Source: Cellulophaga baltica
GTDB lineage: Bacteria; Bacteroidota; Bacteroidia; Flavobacteriales; Flavobacteriaceae
Assembly: GCF_018861125.1 (NCBI RefSeq)
Contig: NZ_JAHKQN010000020.1
Coordinates: forward strand, 33,920 to 97,919
DNA length: 64,000 nt
Reading direction: 5' to 3'
Shown: in pieces, positions 42,957-52,517 of the stretch
Layout of the letters: each line of letters opens with the position of its first letter
How positions within the stretch are numbered: the stretch's first letter is position 1
The notes under the pieces: generated by a model
What the model saw: the letters and a program-made list of their open reading frames with translations, nothing else
Database searches by the model: none
What the model was told of the DNA's origin: nothing
Made by a program: the position numbers and the translations under genes

Positions 42957-45900
42957 ATGAGAATTAAGTATTTATTATTTCTTAAGATTTTTCTTTTGTC
43001 CTTGATAGTTCATGGACAAGAAAAAACAGTATCTGGTGTGGTATCAGATCAAAACGGCTTACCATTACCTGGTTCAAGTATTCTTATTAAAGGTTCATCC
43101 GTAGGAACCCAAACAGATTTTGATGGTAATTATACCATCAGTGCACCACAAGGAGCAATTTTAGTCTTTTCATACATTGGACAAAAAACTGTTGAAAAAA
43201 CTGTGGGTACATCTAACAAAATTGATGTTACGCTTTTAGAAGATGCACAATCACTTGATGAAGTTGTTGTAACAGCTTTAGGAATTAAAAGAGAAAAAAA
43301 ATCTTTAGGTTATGCAACTCAAGAGGTTAAAGGTGACGCTGTCTCTAATGTAAAAAGCAACAACTTTGTTAACTCTCTATCTGGTAAAGTAGCAGGTTTA
43401 AGTATTAAAAGCTCAGGAAACCTAGGTGGATCAACAAACGTAGTCATTAGAGGTAACAATTCTATATCAGGAAACAACCAAGCTTTATTTGTAGTAGATG
43501 GTATTCCAATTGACAATGGAAACTCAAATACTGATGGTCAACAAAGTGGTACTGGTGGATACGATTATGGTAATGCTGCATCTGACATCAATCCTGACGA
43601 TATTGCTACCATTAACGTTCTTAAAGGTGCTGCTGCAACTGCATTATACGGATCAAGAGCATCAAATGGCGTTGTTATGATTACAACTAAAAAAGGTAAA
43701 AAAAATAAGGGGCTTGGAGTAACAGTCACTTCAAGTATCACTTTAGGTACTGCTGACTCATCAACATTACCAAAATACCAAAACAAATATGGTGCTGGTT
43801 ATGGTGCGTTTTATGGACCAAATGAGGATTCTTACTTTAATGAATATGACGTTAATGGAGATGGAATTGATGATTTGACCACACCTTTTACTGAAGATGC
43901 ATCTTATGGCGCTGCATTTGATGAAAATTTATTGGTATACCAATGGAACTCTATTTATCCTCAATTAGATACTTACCAAGAAGCTACTCCTTGGGTAGCA
44001 GGTGCTAATAACCCTAATTATGTTTGGGAAACTAGCACAACTGCTGTTAACTCTTTTGCATTAGATGGAGGAACAGAAACAAGTAGCTTTAGATTAGGTG
44101 TGACTAACTTAACACAAAGCGGTAATTTACCTAACAGTTCTATAAAAAGAAATACTGTCTCGTTTAGTGGTTCTCAAGATTTATCAGATAAACTTACTGC
44201 TTCTGCTTACTTCAACTTTGTAAAAACAGATGGTAAAGGTAGAAATGGTACAGGGTATAGCTCAGGTAACATTATGCAACAATTCAGACAATGGAGTCAA
44301 ATGAATGTTGATTTTGCTCAACAAAAAGAAGCTTATTTTGCCACAAGAGAGAATATTACTTGGAACCCTAATGGGCCAGAGGATTTATCACCTATCTATT
44401 CAGACAACCCTTATTGGACTTTCTATGAAAATTATGAAACGGATACAAGAAATAGATACTTTGGTAATTTCGCATTAGATTATGAGGTTACTGATTGGTT
44501 AACTGCAATAGGAAGATTCTCTTTTGATACTTATGCAGCCTTACAAGAAGAAAGAATAAATGTTGGTAGTGCTGATGTTTCTTCTTATTCTAGATTTAAC
44601 AACAATGTTGCAGAATACAATTATGATTTCATGTTAAATTTCAATAAATATCTTTCTGAAAAAATAAGCTTGGAGGGTACGGTTGGTATGAATATTAGAA
44701 GAAATAAAACCAATAGTATTTTTGCAGAAACTAACGGAGGTTTAAGTTTAGCTGGTTTCTATGCATTATCAAACAGTGTGAGTTCTATTGAAGCTCCTAC
44801 TGAATACGATGCAACATCAATGGTTGACGGTGAGTATATTAGAGCAAGTTTAGGTTATGATAATTTCGCTTATATAGAAGGGTCTTATAGAACAGATAGA
44901 TCTTCTACTTTACCTACAGCAGATAACCGATATGGTTATTTTTCTGTTTCAGGTAGTTTAATATTTTCTCAATTAATTGACGCAAATTGGTTGACCTTTG
45001 GAAAATTAAGAGCAAACTATGCAGAAGTTGGTAATGCTACAGATCCATATAATGTATTCAATACATATTCTATTGGTACTCCTTTTAATGGTAACGGAAT
45101 AGCATCTAATTCTACTACTAAATCAAATTCTGATTTATTACCAGAAAGACAAGAAAGCACTGAATTTGGACTTGAAATGGCATTTTTAGACAGAAGAGTT
45201 AGTTTTGATGTTTCTTATTATAATACCCAAAATATAAATCAAATTACCAGCATACCATTATCTTCTTCAACAGGCTATGGATCTTCTATTTTAAATGCAG
45301 GAACTATTGAAAATAAAGGATGGGAAGTGCAATTGAGTGCAACCCCTATAAAAACAGATAACTTTCAATGGGATGTAACTGCTAACTGGGCTAGAAACAG
45401 AAGTTTAGTTGTTGAATTATTAAATGGTATTGACAACCTTCAATTAGCATCTTTACAAGGTGGTGTTTCAATTAATGCAACACCAGGTGAAGCTTACGGA
45501 ACAATTAGAGGATCTGATTTTATTTATGCTGATGATGGTCAAAAAGTAATTAGCCAGACAAGTGGTGCTTACTTAAGAACATCAACTAACAATGACGTTA
45601 TTGGAGATATCAACGCTGAATGGACTGGAGGATTATACAACACTTTTAAATATAAAAACTTTAGTTTAGGTTTTTTAATTGATGTTCAAAAAGGTGGTGA
45701 CGTATTTTCATTAGATACTTGGTATGGATATGCAACTGGTTTATATGATTGGTCAGTAGCTGATAATGATTTAGGTAATCCATTAAGAAATCCTATAACA
45801 GGAACTGTAGGTAACTATGGTGCAAATTCTGGAGGTTTAATCTTAAAAGGTGTTGATGAAAATGGTAACACTAATGAAGTAAGAGCAGATTTTAGTAATT

Positions 45901-46196
45901 ATGCAAACCCTTATGGATATGCAAGAGCTCCTAATAAATTACATGTTTATGATGCTGGTTATGTAAAATTACGTGAGGTTAACTTAACTTACAACCTTAG
46001 TTCAAAAGTACTAGACCAAACACCATTCTCTAACGCTTCAATTTCATTTATTGGTAGAAATTTATGGATTATACATAAAAATGTACCATATGCTGACCCT
46101 GAAGCTGGATTAAGTTCTGGAAATGTTCAAGGATACCAATCAGGTTCTTATCCGTCAATTAGAGAAATAGGTGCAAGTATTAAATTACAGTTTTAA
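42957..46196 (+). CDS. SusC/RagA-family TonB-dependent outer-membrane transporter
   Basis: A 1079-residue TonB-dependent barrel. A signal peptide (YLLFLKIFLLSLIVHGQ) is followed by a carboxypeptidase-D-like domain (about 22-100; VSGVVSDQNGLPLPGSSILI), the SusC plug (LDEVVVTALGIKREKKSLGY, about 100-250; LKGAAATALYGSRASNGVVMI) and a 22-strand barrel ending IREIGASIKLQF. It imports large substrates together with the SusD partner that follows directly. The substrate is unknown: no glycoside hydrolase, sulfatase or peptidase is adjacent. Confidence 0.96.
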   Translation: MRIKYLLFLKIFLLSLIVHGQEKTVSGVVSDQNGLPLPGSSILIKGSSVGTQTDFDGNYTISAPQGAILVFSYIGQKTVEKTVGTSNKIDVTLLEDAQSLDEVVVTALGIKREKKSLGYATQEVKGDAVSNVKSNNFVNSLSGKVAGLSIKSSGNLGGSTNVVIRGNNSISGNNQALFVVDGIPIDNGNSNTDGQQSGTGGYDYGNAASDINPDDIATINVLKGAAATALYGSRASNGVVMITTKKGKKNKGLGVTVTSSITLGTADSSTLPKYQNKYGAGYGAFYGPNEDSYFNEYDVNGDGIDDLTTPFTEDASYGAAFDENLLVYQWNSIYPQLDTYQEATPWVAGANNPNYVWETSTTAVNSFALDGGTETSSFRLGVTNLTQSGNLPNSSIKRNTVSFSGSQDLSDKLTASAYFNFVKTDGKGRNGTGYSSGNIMQQFRQWSQMNVDFAQQKEAYFATRENITWNPNGPEDLSPIYSDNPYWTFYENYETDTRNRYFGNFALDYEVTDWLTAIGRFSFDTYAALQEERINVGSADVSSYSRFNNNVAEYNYDFMLNFNKYLSEKISLEGTVGMNIRRNKTNSIFAETNGGLSLAGFYALSNSVSSIEAPTEYDATSMVDGEYIRASLGYDNFAYIEGSYRTDRSSTLPTADNRYGYFSVSGSLIFSQLIDANWLTFGKLRANYAEVGNATDPYNVFNTYSIGTPFNGNGIASNSTTKSNSDLLPERQESTEFGLEMAFLDRRVSFDVSYYNTQNINQITSIPLSSSTGYGSSILNAGTIENKGWEVQLSATPIKTDNFQWDVTANWARNRSLVVELLNGIDNLQLASLQGGVSINATPGEAYGTIRGSDFIYADDGQKVISQTSGAYLRTSTNNDVIGDINAEWTGGLYNTFKYKNFSLGFLIDVQKGGDVFSLDTWYGYATGLYDWSVADNDLGNPLRNPITGTVGNYGANSGGLILKGVDENGNTNEVRADFSNYANPYGYARAPNKLHVYDAGYVKLREVNLTYNLSSKVLDQTPFSNASISFIGRNLWIIHKNVPYADPEAGLSSGNVQGYQSGSYPSIREIGASIKLQF

Positions 46197-46197
46197 A

Positions 46198-47649
46198 ATG
46201 AAAATTATGAAAAAAATATTAATAACCGCTCTGACTATAATTACATTAGGATCGTGTCAATCAGACGACGTTTATGAAAGCTTAAATACAGATCCAAAAA
46301 ATCCTGTTGAGGTAGAAGCGAGTTCTTTATTTAATTCTGCTACTAAAAGTTTATTTGATCAAATGACTAGCACCAGTGTAAATACTAACATTTTTAGAAT
46401 GTTAGGACAACATTGGACTGAAACTACTTATACAGATGAAGCTAATTATGATTTCACGACAAGAAGCATACCGGGTACTCATTGGTCAGAAATGTATGAA
46501 AATGTATTATTTGACTTAAAGAGTGCTAAAGAAATCGTTGATGCAGATGATGAATTAACACAAGAAGAAAAAGATTCTAGAAATGCCCAAATAGAAGTTT
46601 TAGAAATATACACATGGGCACAATTAGTAGAAACTTTTGGAGACATTCCTTATAGTCAAGCATTGAACGATAGTGAATACATTTTACCTGAGTATGATGA
46701 TGCAGTAACTATTTATAGTGATTTAATATCTCGTTTAAATACAGTAATTCCTACTATATCAGGAACAGGGTTTGATTCTTCTGATCCTATTTACTCTGGT
46801 GACGCTACTTCTTGGACTAAATTTGGATATTCATTATTATTAAGAATGGGTTTAAGAGTTATTGATGTTTCTGAAATGACAGATGAAGCTACAGATGCTA
46901 TTAATACTGCAATTAGTGGAGGTGTTTTTACTTCAAATGATGACAATGCTGAAATTACTTACGAAAGCTCTACACCTAATACCAATCCTGTTTGGGTAGA
47001 TTTAGTTCAGTCCGGCCGTTCTGATTTTGTTCCTGCTAATACATTAGTTGATTTTATGAATAATTTAAATGACCCTAGAAGAGCCTATTATTTTGACGAC
47101 AATTTAGGAGAAGACACCTATCTTGGTGGTATATATGGCGCAACTAATGCTTATACTAGTTATTCTCATATTGGTGATCCCATGCTTGATCCAGAAAACC
47201 CTGCATGTTTAATTGATTATGCTGAAGTATCATTTTATTTAGCAGATGTTGCTGAAAGAGGTATTTCGAGTTCTTCAGGTGATGCTGAAACCTTATATAA
47301 TGCAGGTATTACTGCTTCTTTTGATTATTGGGGAGCTACGAATGTTGAAGATTATTTAGCTAACGCTGATGTAGCTTATACAACTGCACCTGGAACATGG
47401 AAAGAAAAAATTGGAAATCAATTATGGATAGCGATGTACAATAGAGGTTATGAAGCATGGACTTCTTGGAGGGTTTATGACAGTCCTACATTCAATTTGC
47501 CAGGAGATGAAGATGAAAAGAGTCCTGTTCCAACTAGATATACATACCCAGTTGATGAACAAAATTTAAATGAAGCAAATTACAACGAAGCTTCCAATGC
47601 AATTGGTGGAGATACGCAAACAACAAAATTGTTTTTTGATGTTGAATAA
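46198..47649 (+). CDS. SusD-family nutrient-binding outer-membrane lipoprotein
   Basis: A 483-residue surface lipoprotein (lipobox TIITLGSC) with the SusD/RagB helical fold of the SusD-like_2 type: TDPKNPVEVEASSLFNSA, FRMLGQHWTETTYTDEANYD, YTWAQLVETFGDIPYSQAL and the C-terminal WIAMYNRGYEAWTSWR. It captures substrate for the SusC partner. The start ATG 46198 lies one base after the susC stop, so the two are translationally linked; ATG 46207 (MKKILITAL) is an equally good alternative. A strong terminator follows. Confidence 0.94.
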   Translation: MKIMKKILITALTIITLGSCQSDDVYESLNTDPKNPVEVEASSLFNSATKSLFDQMTSTSVNTNIFRMLGQHWTETTYTDEANYDFTTRSIPGTHWSEMYENVLFDLKSAKEIVDADDELTQEEKDSRNAQIEVLEIYTWAQLVETFGDIPYSQALNDSEYILPEYDDAVTIYSDLISRLNTVIPTISGTGFDSSDPIYSGDATSWTKFGYSLLLRMGLRVIDVSEMTDEATDAINTAISGGVFTSNDDNAEITYESSTPNTNPVWVDLVQSGRSDFVPANTLVDFMNNLNDPRRAYYFDDNLGEDTYLGGIYGATNAYTSYSHIGDPMLDPENPACLIDYAEVSFYLADVAERGISSSSGDAETLYNAGITASFDYWGATNVEDYLANADVAYTTAPGTWKEKIGNQLWIAMYNRGYEAWTSWRVYDSPTFNLPGDEDEKSPVPTRYTYPVDEQNLNEANYNEASNAIGGDTQTTKLFFDVE

Positions 47650-47674
47650 ACAAATCTAAAAACCAATTATATAC

Positions 47675-47707
47675 AAAACAGCCATGAAATATTTCATGGC
47701 TGTTTTT
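47675..47707. terminator. Terminator after susD, usable in both directions
   Basis: A 16-bp perfect palindrome (AAAACAGCCATGAAAT and its complement) with a T-run at one end and an A-run at the other, between convergent susD and the hydrolase gene. Confidence 0.9.
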
Positions 47708-47748
47708 ATTTATGAAGTTTTTGAATAACAAGAAAATGTTTAAGACAT

Positions 47749-48528
47749 TTAAATCTTATTTAAATACCCTATAACTTTATCATTAAATATTTGTGGTTGT
47801 TCTACATTTACAACATGACCACATTCTTCAACAATAAATAATTCAGAGCTTTCATGTGATTTTACAATTTTTTGAATTGATGGTAAAAACAAATAATCTT
47901 CTCTTCCCATAACATATAGCGTAGGAATTTTTATATCTACCATTCTAAAAAAACGTAGTAATGGATTAATTTCTGAAGTTAATTTAAACCATTTTATAAA
48001 TTCTTTTTGATACAATTTCTTAGCTTCTCGCACAAAAAGAGATCTTGACTCTTTATGGTTTTTATTAGGCATTATTATAAAAGCAAAAAACTTATATAAC
48101 CAGATATATGGTACTACCGATTTAAAAATAACTCCCAAACGTATCAACACTTGAGATCTTAAATTTAATTTCATAATAGCGCCACCCATTATCATGCTTT
48201 CAACACGATTAGGATATTTTTCTGCTAAATTTCTAATTAAAATAGTCCCCAATGAAATACCTACAAAATGTGATTTCTGAATATTTTCATGATCAATAAC
48301 ATGTAGAATATCATCCGTTATAAAATCAAAAGTATACTTATCACTAAAAGCGTCTTTTAAATTAACTTTAGAGTTTCCATGCCCTCTTAAATCTAAAAGT
48401 AAAACATTAAAATGCTTTTTAAATTCTCTTACCTGCCTAAACCAAATTGTAGAACTACCTCCTGCTCCATGAACGAAAGTCACCCATTTTGTAGACGTTT
48501 TATGAATGTGTTTGGTATAGCTTAACAA
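47749..48528 (-). CDS. Alpha/beta hydrolase
   Basis: A 259-residue cytoplasmic hydrolase. The oxyanion-hole loop is FVHGAGGSSTIW, then LLLDLRGHGNS, the nucleophile elbow FVGISLGT with the catalytic Ser, the acid in VMGREDYLF and the His in ECGHVVNVEQP, all in the order of epoxide-hydrolase/lipase-like proteins. The substrate is unknown. The start is TTG 48526-48528: there is no ATG before the first conserved loop. Not part of the susCD operon (convergent, with a terminator between). Confidence 0.87.
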   Translation of the reverse strand: MLSYTKHIHKTSTKWVTFVHGAGGSSTIWFRQVREFKKHFNVLLLDLRGHGNSKVNLKDAFSDKYTFDFITDDILHVIDHENIQKSHFVGISLGTILIRNLAEKYPNRVESMIMGGAIMKLNLRSQVLIRLGVIFKSVVPYIWLYKFFAFIIMPNKNHKESRSLFVREAKKLYQKEFIKWFKLTSEINPLLRFFRMVDIKIPTLYVMGREDYLFLPSIQKIVKSHESSELFIVEECGHVVNVEQPQIFNDKVIGYLNKI

Positions 48529-48751
48529 GTAATTAGTTTTTTGTAAATATACTCCATTTTTAAAAATAAATTAAAAAAGCTTTTACAGCAACTATTTTTC
48601 TTTTATACAAAACCTTTCATCGATACTTTTTTGCAGTTCACCAATTTAAAAAATTATTAATATCACGATAACTATTATATAACTATGTATATCGATTTTT
48701 GTAAGAAAATTACCAATTCTACATTAAATTCGAAAATAATAAAACACAATC

Positions 48752-48943
48752 ATGAAAAATCAATATTGTAAAGTAGGTGCTGTTCAACCAATTAACAGTG
48801 AAGCACAATCAATAAAGCGCATTGAAAATCTACTTCAAAATTTCACTAATAAATCAAGTAATTTGAAATATGCAAACACTAAATTAGGTGAGTTTTTTCA
48901 ATCAAAAGCAGAAAAATTTGAAAAGTTATTAAACGATTTATAG
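48752..48943 (+). CDS. Small protein of unknown function, 63 residues
   Basis: Starts MKNQYCKVGAVQ and has a helical, charged body (IKRIENLLQNF, KLGEFFQSKAEKFEKLLND). There is no signal peptide or membrane segment. I recognise no family. It ends one base before the convergent pyrF stop codon. The polar, amphipathic helices favour a real small protein, but coding status rests on composition and position only. Confidence 0.5.
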   Translation: MKNQYCKVGAVQPINSEAQSIKRIENLLQNFTNKSSNLKYANTKLGEFFQSKAEKFEKLLNDL

Positions 48944-48944
48944 T

Positions 48945-49766
48945 TTAAAATCGTGCTTTTAATTCATTTGCCATTTGTTCTTGTAATTTTTTAGCACTTG
49001 CTTTGGCTGCTTCAGCAAAATTTCCCTCATTTGAGGAATAAATGATTCCTCTTGAAGAATTTACAAGTAAACCAACGGTATCAGTCATACCATATTTAGA
49101 TACTTCAGTTAAGCTTCCACCTTGCGCACCAACACCCGGAACTAAAAGAAAACTATTTGGAACAATTGCTCTTATATCTTCTAAAAAAGTAGCCTTTGTC
49201 GCTCCCACTACATACATTAAGTTATCAGCATTCTCATACGTCTTAGAAGTCTCCAATACTTGTTTATAAAGTTCTTTTCCATCAACCTCTTTTGTTTGAA
49301 AATCAAATGCTCCTTGATTTGATGTTAGAGCCAATAGTATTGTATGTTTATTTTTAAAAGCTAAAAAAGGTTCCACAGAATCTTTACCCATATAAGGTGC
49401 TATAGTAACAGAATCAAAACCTAGGTCCTCAAAAAATGCTTTTGCATACATTGTTGATGTATTGCCTATATCACCACGTTTAGCATCAGCAATGGTATAC
49501 AAATCTGGATAATTTGTATTTAAATATTGAATTGTTTTTTCTAATGCTTGCCACCCTTTTATCCCATAGGCTTCATAAAAAGCGGTATTAGGCTTATATG
49601 CAACGCAGTGCTCGTGCGTAGCGTCAATAATGGCTTTATTAAAAGCAAAAATAGGATCTTCCTCTTCTAATAAATGTTTAGGAATTTTATTTAAGTCTAC
49701 ATCTAACCCTACACATAAAAAAGATTGTTTTTTATGAATTTGTGCTACTAACTGCTCTGTGGTCAT
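48945..49766 (-). CDS. pyrF: Orotidine 5'-phosphate decarboxylase
   Basis: A 273-residue TIM-barrel enzyme making UMP from OMP. It is the longer subfamily-2 form: [14 protein letters not shown] at the N-terminus, [20 protein letters not shown] (about 88-107, catalytic Lys/Asp pair), [15 protein letters not shown] and [12 protein letters not shown] with a late RGIIYSS. It lies 44 bp downstream of prfA on the same strand and is probably co-transcribed with it. Confidence 0.96.
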   Translation of the reverse strand: MTTEQLVAQIHKKQSFLCVGLDVDLNKIPKHLLEEEDPIFAFNKAIIDATHEHCVAYKPNTAFYEAYGIKGWQALEKTIQYLNTNYPDLYTIADAKRGDIGNTSTMYAKAFFEDLGFDSVTIAPYMGKDSVEPFLAFKNKHTILLALTSNQGAFDFQTKEVDGKELYKQVLETSKTYENADNLMYVVGATKATFLEDIRAIVPNSFLLVPGVGAQGGSLTEVSKYGMTDTVGLLVNSSRGIIYSSNEGNFAEAAKASAKKLQEQMANELKARF

Positions 49767-49810
49767 TACTCTGGTTTTAAACGAATATAGTTTTAATGCT
49801 AGTTTTTAGT

Positions 49811-50887
49811 TTAAAAAATCTCAGAAGCTTCTTTCAGCTTTTCTGTATTTTCCACCAACATTAATTCATCAATAATTTTTTGAATATCACCATTCATAAT
49901 ATTTGGCAAATCATATAATGTAAAACCTATTCTATGATCTGTAACCCTACCTTGTGCATAGTTATACGTTCTAATTTTAGCTGAACGGTCACCACTACTT
50001 ACTTGCGAACTACGTTTAGCAGCATCTTCTTCTTGCTTTTTCGCTAACTCTTGATCGTATAAACGAGAACGCAATACTCTAAATGCTTTTTCTTTATTTT
50101 TATGTTGAGACTTTTGATCTTGACATTGTGCAACTAACCCTGTTGGAACGTGTGTTAAACGCACCGCAGAATATGTTGTGTTTACCGATTGACCACCAGG
50201 ACCTGAAGAACAGAAAAAATCTATTCTTACATCTTTAGGATCTATTTGCACATCAAAATCTTCTGCTTCTGGCAAAACCATTACGGTTGCTGCACTTGTA
50301 TGCACACGACCTTGGGTTTCTGTTTGTGGTACACGCTGTACACGGTGTACACCTGCTTCAAATTTTAAAGTACCGTAAACATCTTCACCCGTTACTTCAA
50401 ATTGAATTTCTTTATAACCACCACTTGTACCTTCACTTAAATCTATAACGTTGGTTTTCCAACCTTTAGATTCGCAATACTTAGTATACATACGGTGTAA
50501 ATCTCCTGCAAAAATACTTGCTTCATCTCCACCAGTTCCTGCACGCACCTCAACAACCACATTCTTAGAATCTTCAGGGTCTTTTGGTATCAGCAGTAGT
50601 TTAATCTCTTCTTCTAGTTCTGGTATTGCTGATTTAGCTTCATCTAGTTGCATTTTGGCCATTTCGACCATCTCAGCATCACTACCATCGGTTATAATCT
50701 CTTGAGCTTCTTCTATATTGTTAGTGTACTCAATGTATATATCTCTTTTCTTTACAAGGTTACTTAAATCCTTATATTCTTTATTTAGCTGTACATAACG
50801 TTTTTGATCTGCAATCACATCAGGTTGAATAATCAAATCTGATACCTCATCAAAACGTTGTTTTACTATATTTAATTTATCTAACAT
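49811..50887 (-). CDS. prfA: Peptide chain release factor 1
   Basis: A 358-residue class I release factor reading UAA and UAG. The GGQ motif that triggers peptidyl-tRNA hydrolysis is in [19 protein letters not shown] (about 228-246), the codon-recognition region follows [17 protein letters not shown], and the N-terminal helical domain and C-terminal [14 protein letters not shown] segment are normal. No frameshift or truncation. First gene of prfA-pyrF. Confidence 0.97.
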   Translation of the reverse strand: MLDKLNIVKQRFDEVSDLIIQPDVIADQKRYVQLNKEYKDLSNLVKKRDIYIEYTNNIEEAQEIITDGSDAEMVEMAKMQLDEAKSAIPELEEEIKLLLIPKDPEDSKNVVVEVRAGTGGDEASIFAGDLHRMYTKYCESKGWKTNVIDLSEGTSGGYKEIQFEVTGEDVYGTLKFEAGVHRVQRVPQTETQGRVHTSAATVMVLPEAEDFDVQIDPKDVRIDFFCSSGPGGQSVNTTYSAVRLTHVPTGLVAQCQDQKSQHKNKEKAFRVLRSRLYDQELAKKQEEDAAKRSSQVSSGDRSAKIRTYNYAQGRVTDHRIGFTLYDLPNIMNGDIQKIIDELMLVENTEKLKEASEIF

Positions 50888-50907
50888 AATCGTGCTAACA
50901 TTTTGTG

Positions 50908-50915
50908 CAAATTTA
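50908..50915 (-). promoter_or_regulatory. -7 element of the prfA-pyrF promoter
   Basis: The minus strand reads TAAATTTG, a TAnnTTTG match, 20 bp upstream of the prfA start codon. Confidence 0.55.
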
Positions 50916-50989
50916 CGATAAATACTCTCGTAATCATAGCGCTATTTTTATCGATGGGTTAAGTCACAAAAAAGCATATTTTTCACTCA

Positions 50990-52261
50990 TTAACGAACAA
51001 AAGTAGTTCCAAAACTGAAAATATAGGAATCTAAACCATCATTTCGGTCATATTTACTGAACCTAAAATCAATAATTTTTAAACCAAAGGTCAGTAATTT
51101 AGCAGTTGTAAATATGTCTTTATATCTAATTCCTAATCCATATTGGTGTGCATTAAAATTCGACAAATCATAATCCGAAGTGTAATAATCTGATGTAGAG
51201 AGTGCTACTTCTTTTGGGTAAAAATAATCAGAAGCTGATTGTGTATAAAACCTGTAATTAGGGTACAGTGTAAATAAGCTTCCTAATTTAACAGGCACTT
51301 CAACACTTGCTGTATGTGCACTAACCCCCCAATCATCTGTGTAATAACGATAATAACTTTTTATAATAAAAGTATCACTCAAATAATAGTTTAAGCGACC
51401 ACCAATTGGCAATTTAAATCGAGAATCTGGCAACTGTTCTACATTGTCTGCTAACTGAAAATCATCAATAAAAAAATCATCAACATTGGCAAAATATACT
51501 CTCTGAAAAGGTGTACTCAACAACCCATTTTGGGTAACAAAATCAACGGATATAGACCCTTGTAAGCGTTTGCTTAAAATTTGCGAAAAACCTAAAGACA
51601 ATGAATACGTGTTTCTGTTTTCATTATCAAATACGACAAAAATCGGACTATATGTACCTTCTCCTTCTATTCTGCTATCAAAAAAACCATTTTTTAGTTC
51701 CACTGGGTATTGCGGATTCCATTTATCTAAATACACTTTTATATTTGCTGATAGTTCTGTGTTTTTCTGATTAAACAAATAAGAATAACCACCACCGAAA
51801 CCTATAGAAGAATAATCATATTCTTTAGAAAAATAAGCATTTACGTTCCATATTTTATTTCGATTGTCTGAACTATGTTGGTATGTCGGGTTCACATAAG
51901 TTAAAACATCTGATTGAGATGCTCCCGATGACGCTATATAAGATGAAACTGTTGTTGAAAAATCACCATCTAATGGATTTATATTGCTTGAAGATGCTGA
52001 TGAATATGCCGAAACACCTACATCAACGGTTAAAACATCATCTTCATTTATAGGTAAACGGACTATAAGGGAAGCTGTAGTGTCATCTAATTCCTCTGTT
52101 CCTTCACCACCTGTAACTGCCGCATGTTCTCCATCTTGATTGTAATAACTAAACAATGCATCAATTTCTGTAGCTTCTAAAACACGTTTTTTATACGTAG
52201 TGTCTTGAGCTACAACTAAAAATGAAACTAATAAAAAAATTATAAAAAGTATTTTTTTCAA
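50990..52261 (-). CDS. DUF3570 outer-membrane beta-barrel protein
   Basis: A 423-residue exported protein (signal ILFIIFLLVSFLVVAQ). The body is beta-strand-rich with a C-terminal strand ending FSFGTTFVR, as in outer-membrane barrels; the DUF3570 pattern includes TEIDALFSYYNQDGEHAAVTGG near residues 31-52 and YFYPKEVALSTSDYYTSDY. SYIASSGASQSD at 107-118 has a [ST]-G-A-[ST] string reminiscent of flavinylation sites (see findings). It is last in the Rieske-thioredoxin-ApbE-DUF4266-DUF3570 operon, 36 bp after DUF4266. Function unknown. Confidence 0.87.
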   Translation of the reverse strand: MKKILFIIFLLVSFLVVAQDTTYKKRVLEATEIDALFSYYNQDGEHAAVTGGEGTEELDDTTASLIVRLPINEDDVLTVDVGVSAYSSASSSNINPLDGDFSTTVSSYIASSGASQSDVLTYVNPTYQHSSDNRNKIWNVNAYFSKEYDYSSIGFGGGYSYLFNQKNTELSANIKVYLDKWNPQYPVELKNGFFDSRIEGEGTYSPIFVVFDNENRNTYSLSLGFSQILSKRLQGSISVDFVTQNGLLSTPFQRVYFANVDDFFIDDFQLADNVEQLPDSRFKLPIGGRLNYYLSDTFIIKSYYRYYTDDWGVSAHTASVEVPVKLGSLFTLYPNYRFYTQSASDYFYPKEVALSTSDYYTSDYDLSNFNAHQYGLGIRYKDIFTTAKLLTFGLKIIDFRFSKYDRNDGLDSYIFSFGTTFVR

Positions 52262-52297
52262 AAGAAATCTTTTTCTGAATTGTCTATTTAATATTTT

Positions 52298-52507
52298 TTA
52301 ATTACAACCGCAACCGCCACCTGTTTTACCTCCGTTTGCACCAGCCGAAGCTTCTCGATACACTTGAAAATTAGTTTCAGAGCGTTCTATATTCTTTGCA
52401 GAAAGTAACATATCATCATCATTTAAATATACTTTATCATATTGTTTAACAGCTACACATGATGTACTACTAACAACTAATAATAGTATATATAACAACT
52501 TTTTCAT
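52298..52507 (-). CDS. DUF4266 small lipoprotein with GCGCN tail
   Basis: A 69-residue protein. After the lipoprotein signal (YILLLVVSSTSC) comes a short body (KQYDKVYLNDDDMLL) ending in the Gly-rich GGKTGGGCGCN, the DUF4266 hallmark with two C-terminal cysteines. I start at ATG 52507 (MKKLLYILL), the signal-peptide start, 10 bp after the ApbE stop; an upstream in-frame ATG (52564) would lie inside ApbE. The conserved CGC tail may hold a metal, a thiol switch or a modification. Function unknown. Confidence 0.85.
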   Translation of the reverse strand: MKKLLYILLLVVSSTSCVAVKQYDKVYLNDDDMLLSAKNIERSETNFQVYREASAGANGGKTGGGCGCN

Positions 52508-52517
52508 TGACTTAAAA

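Noticed and set aside
52310-52345. SAGAN string of DUF4266 as a flavinylation site
   Set aside because: It lacks both the S/T-G-A-S/T core and the preceding Asp of known ApbE targets.
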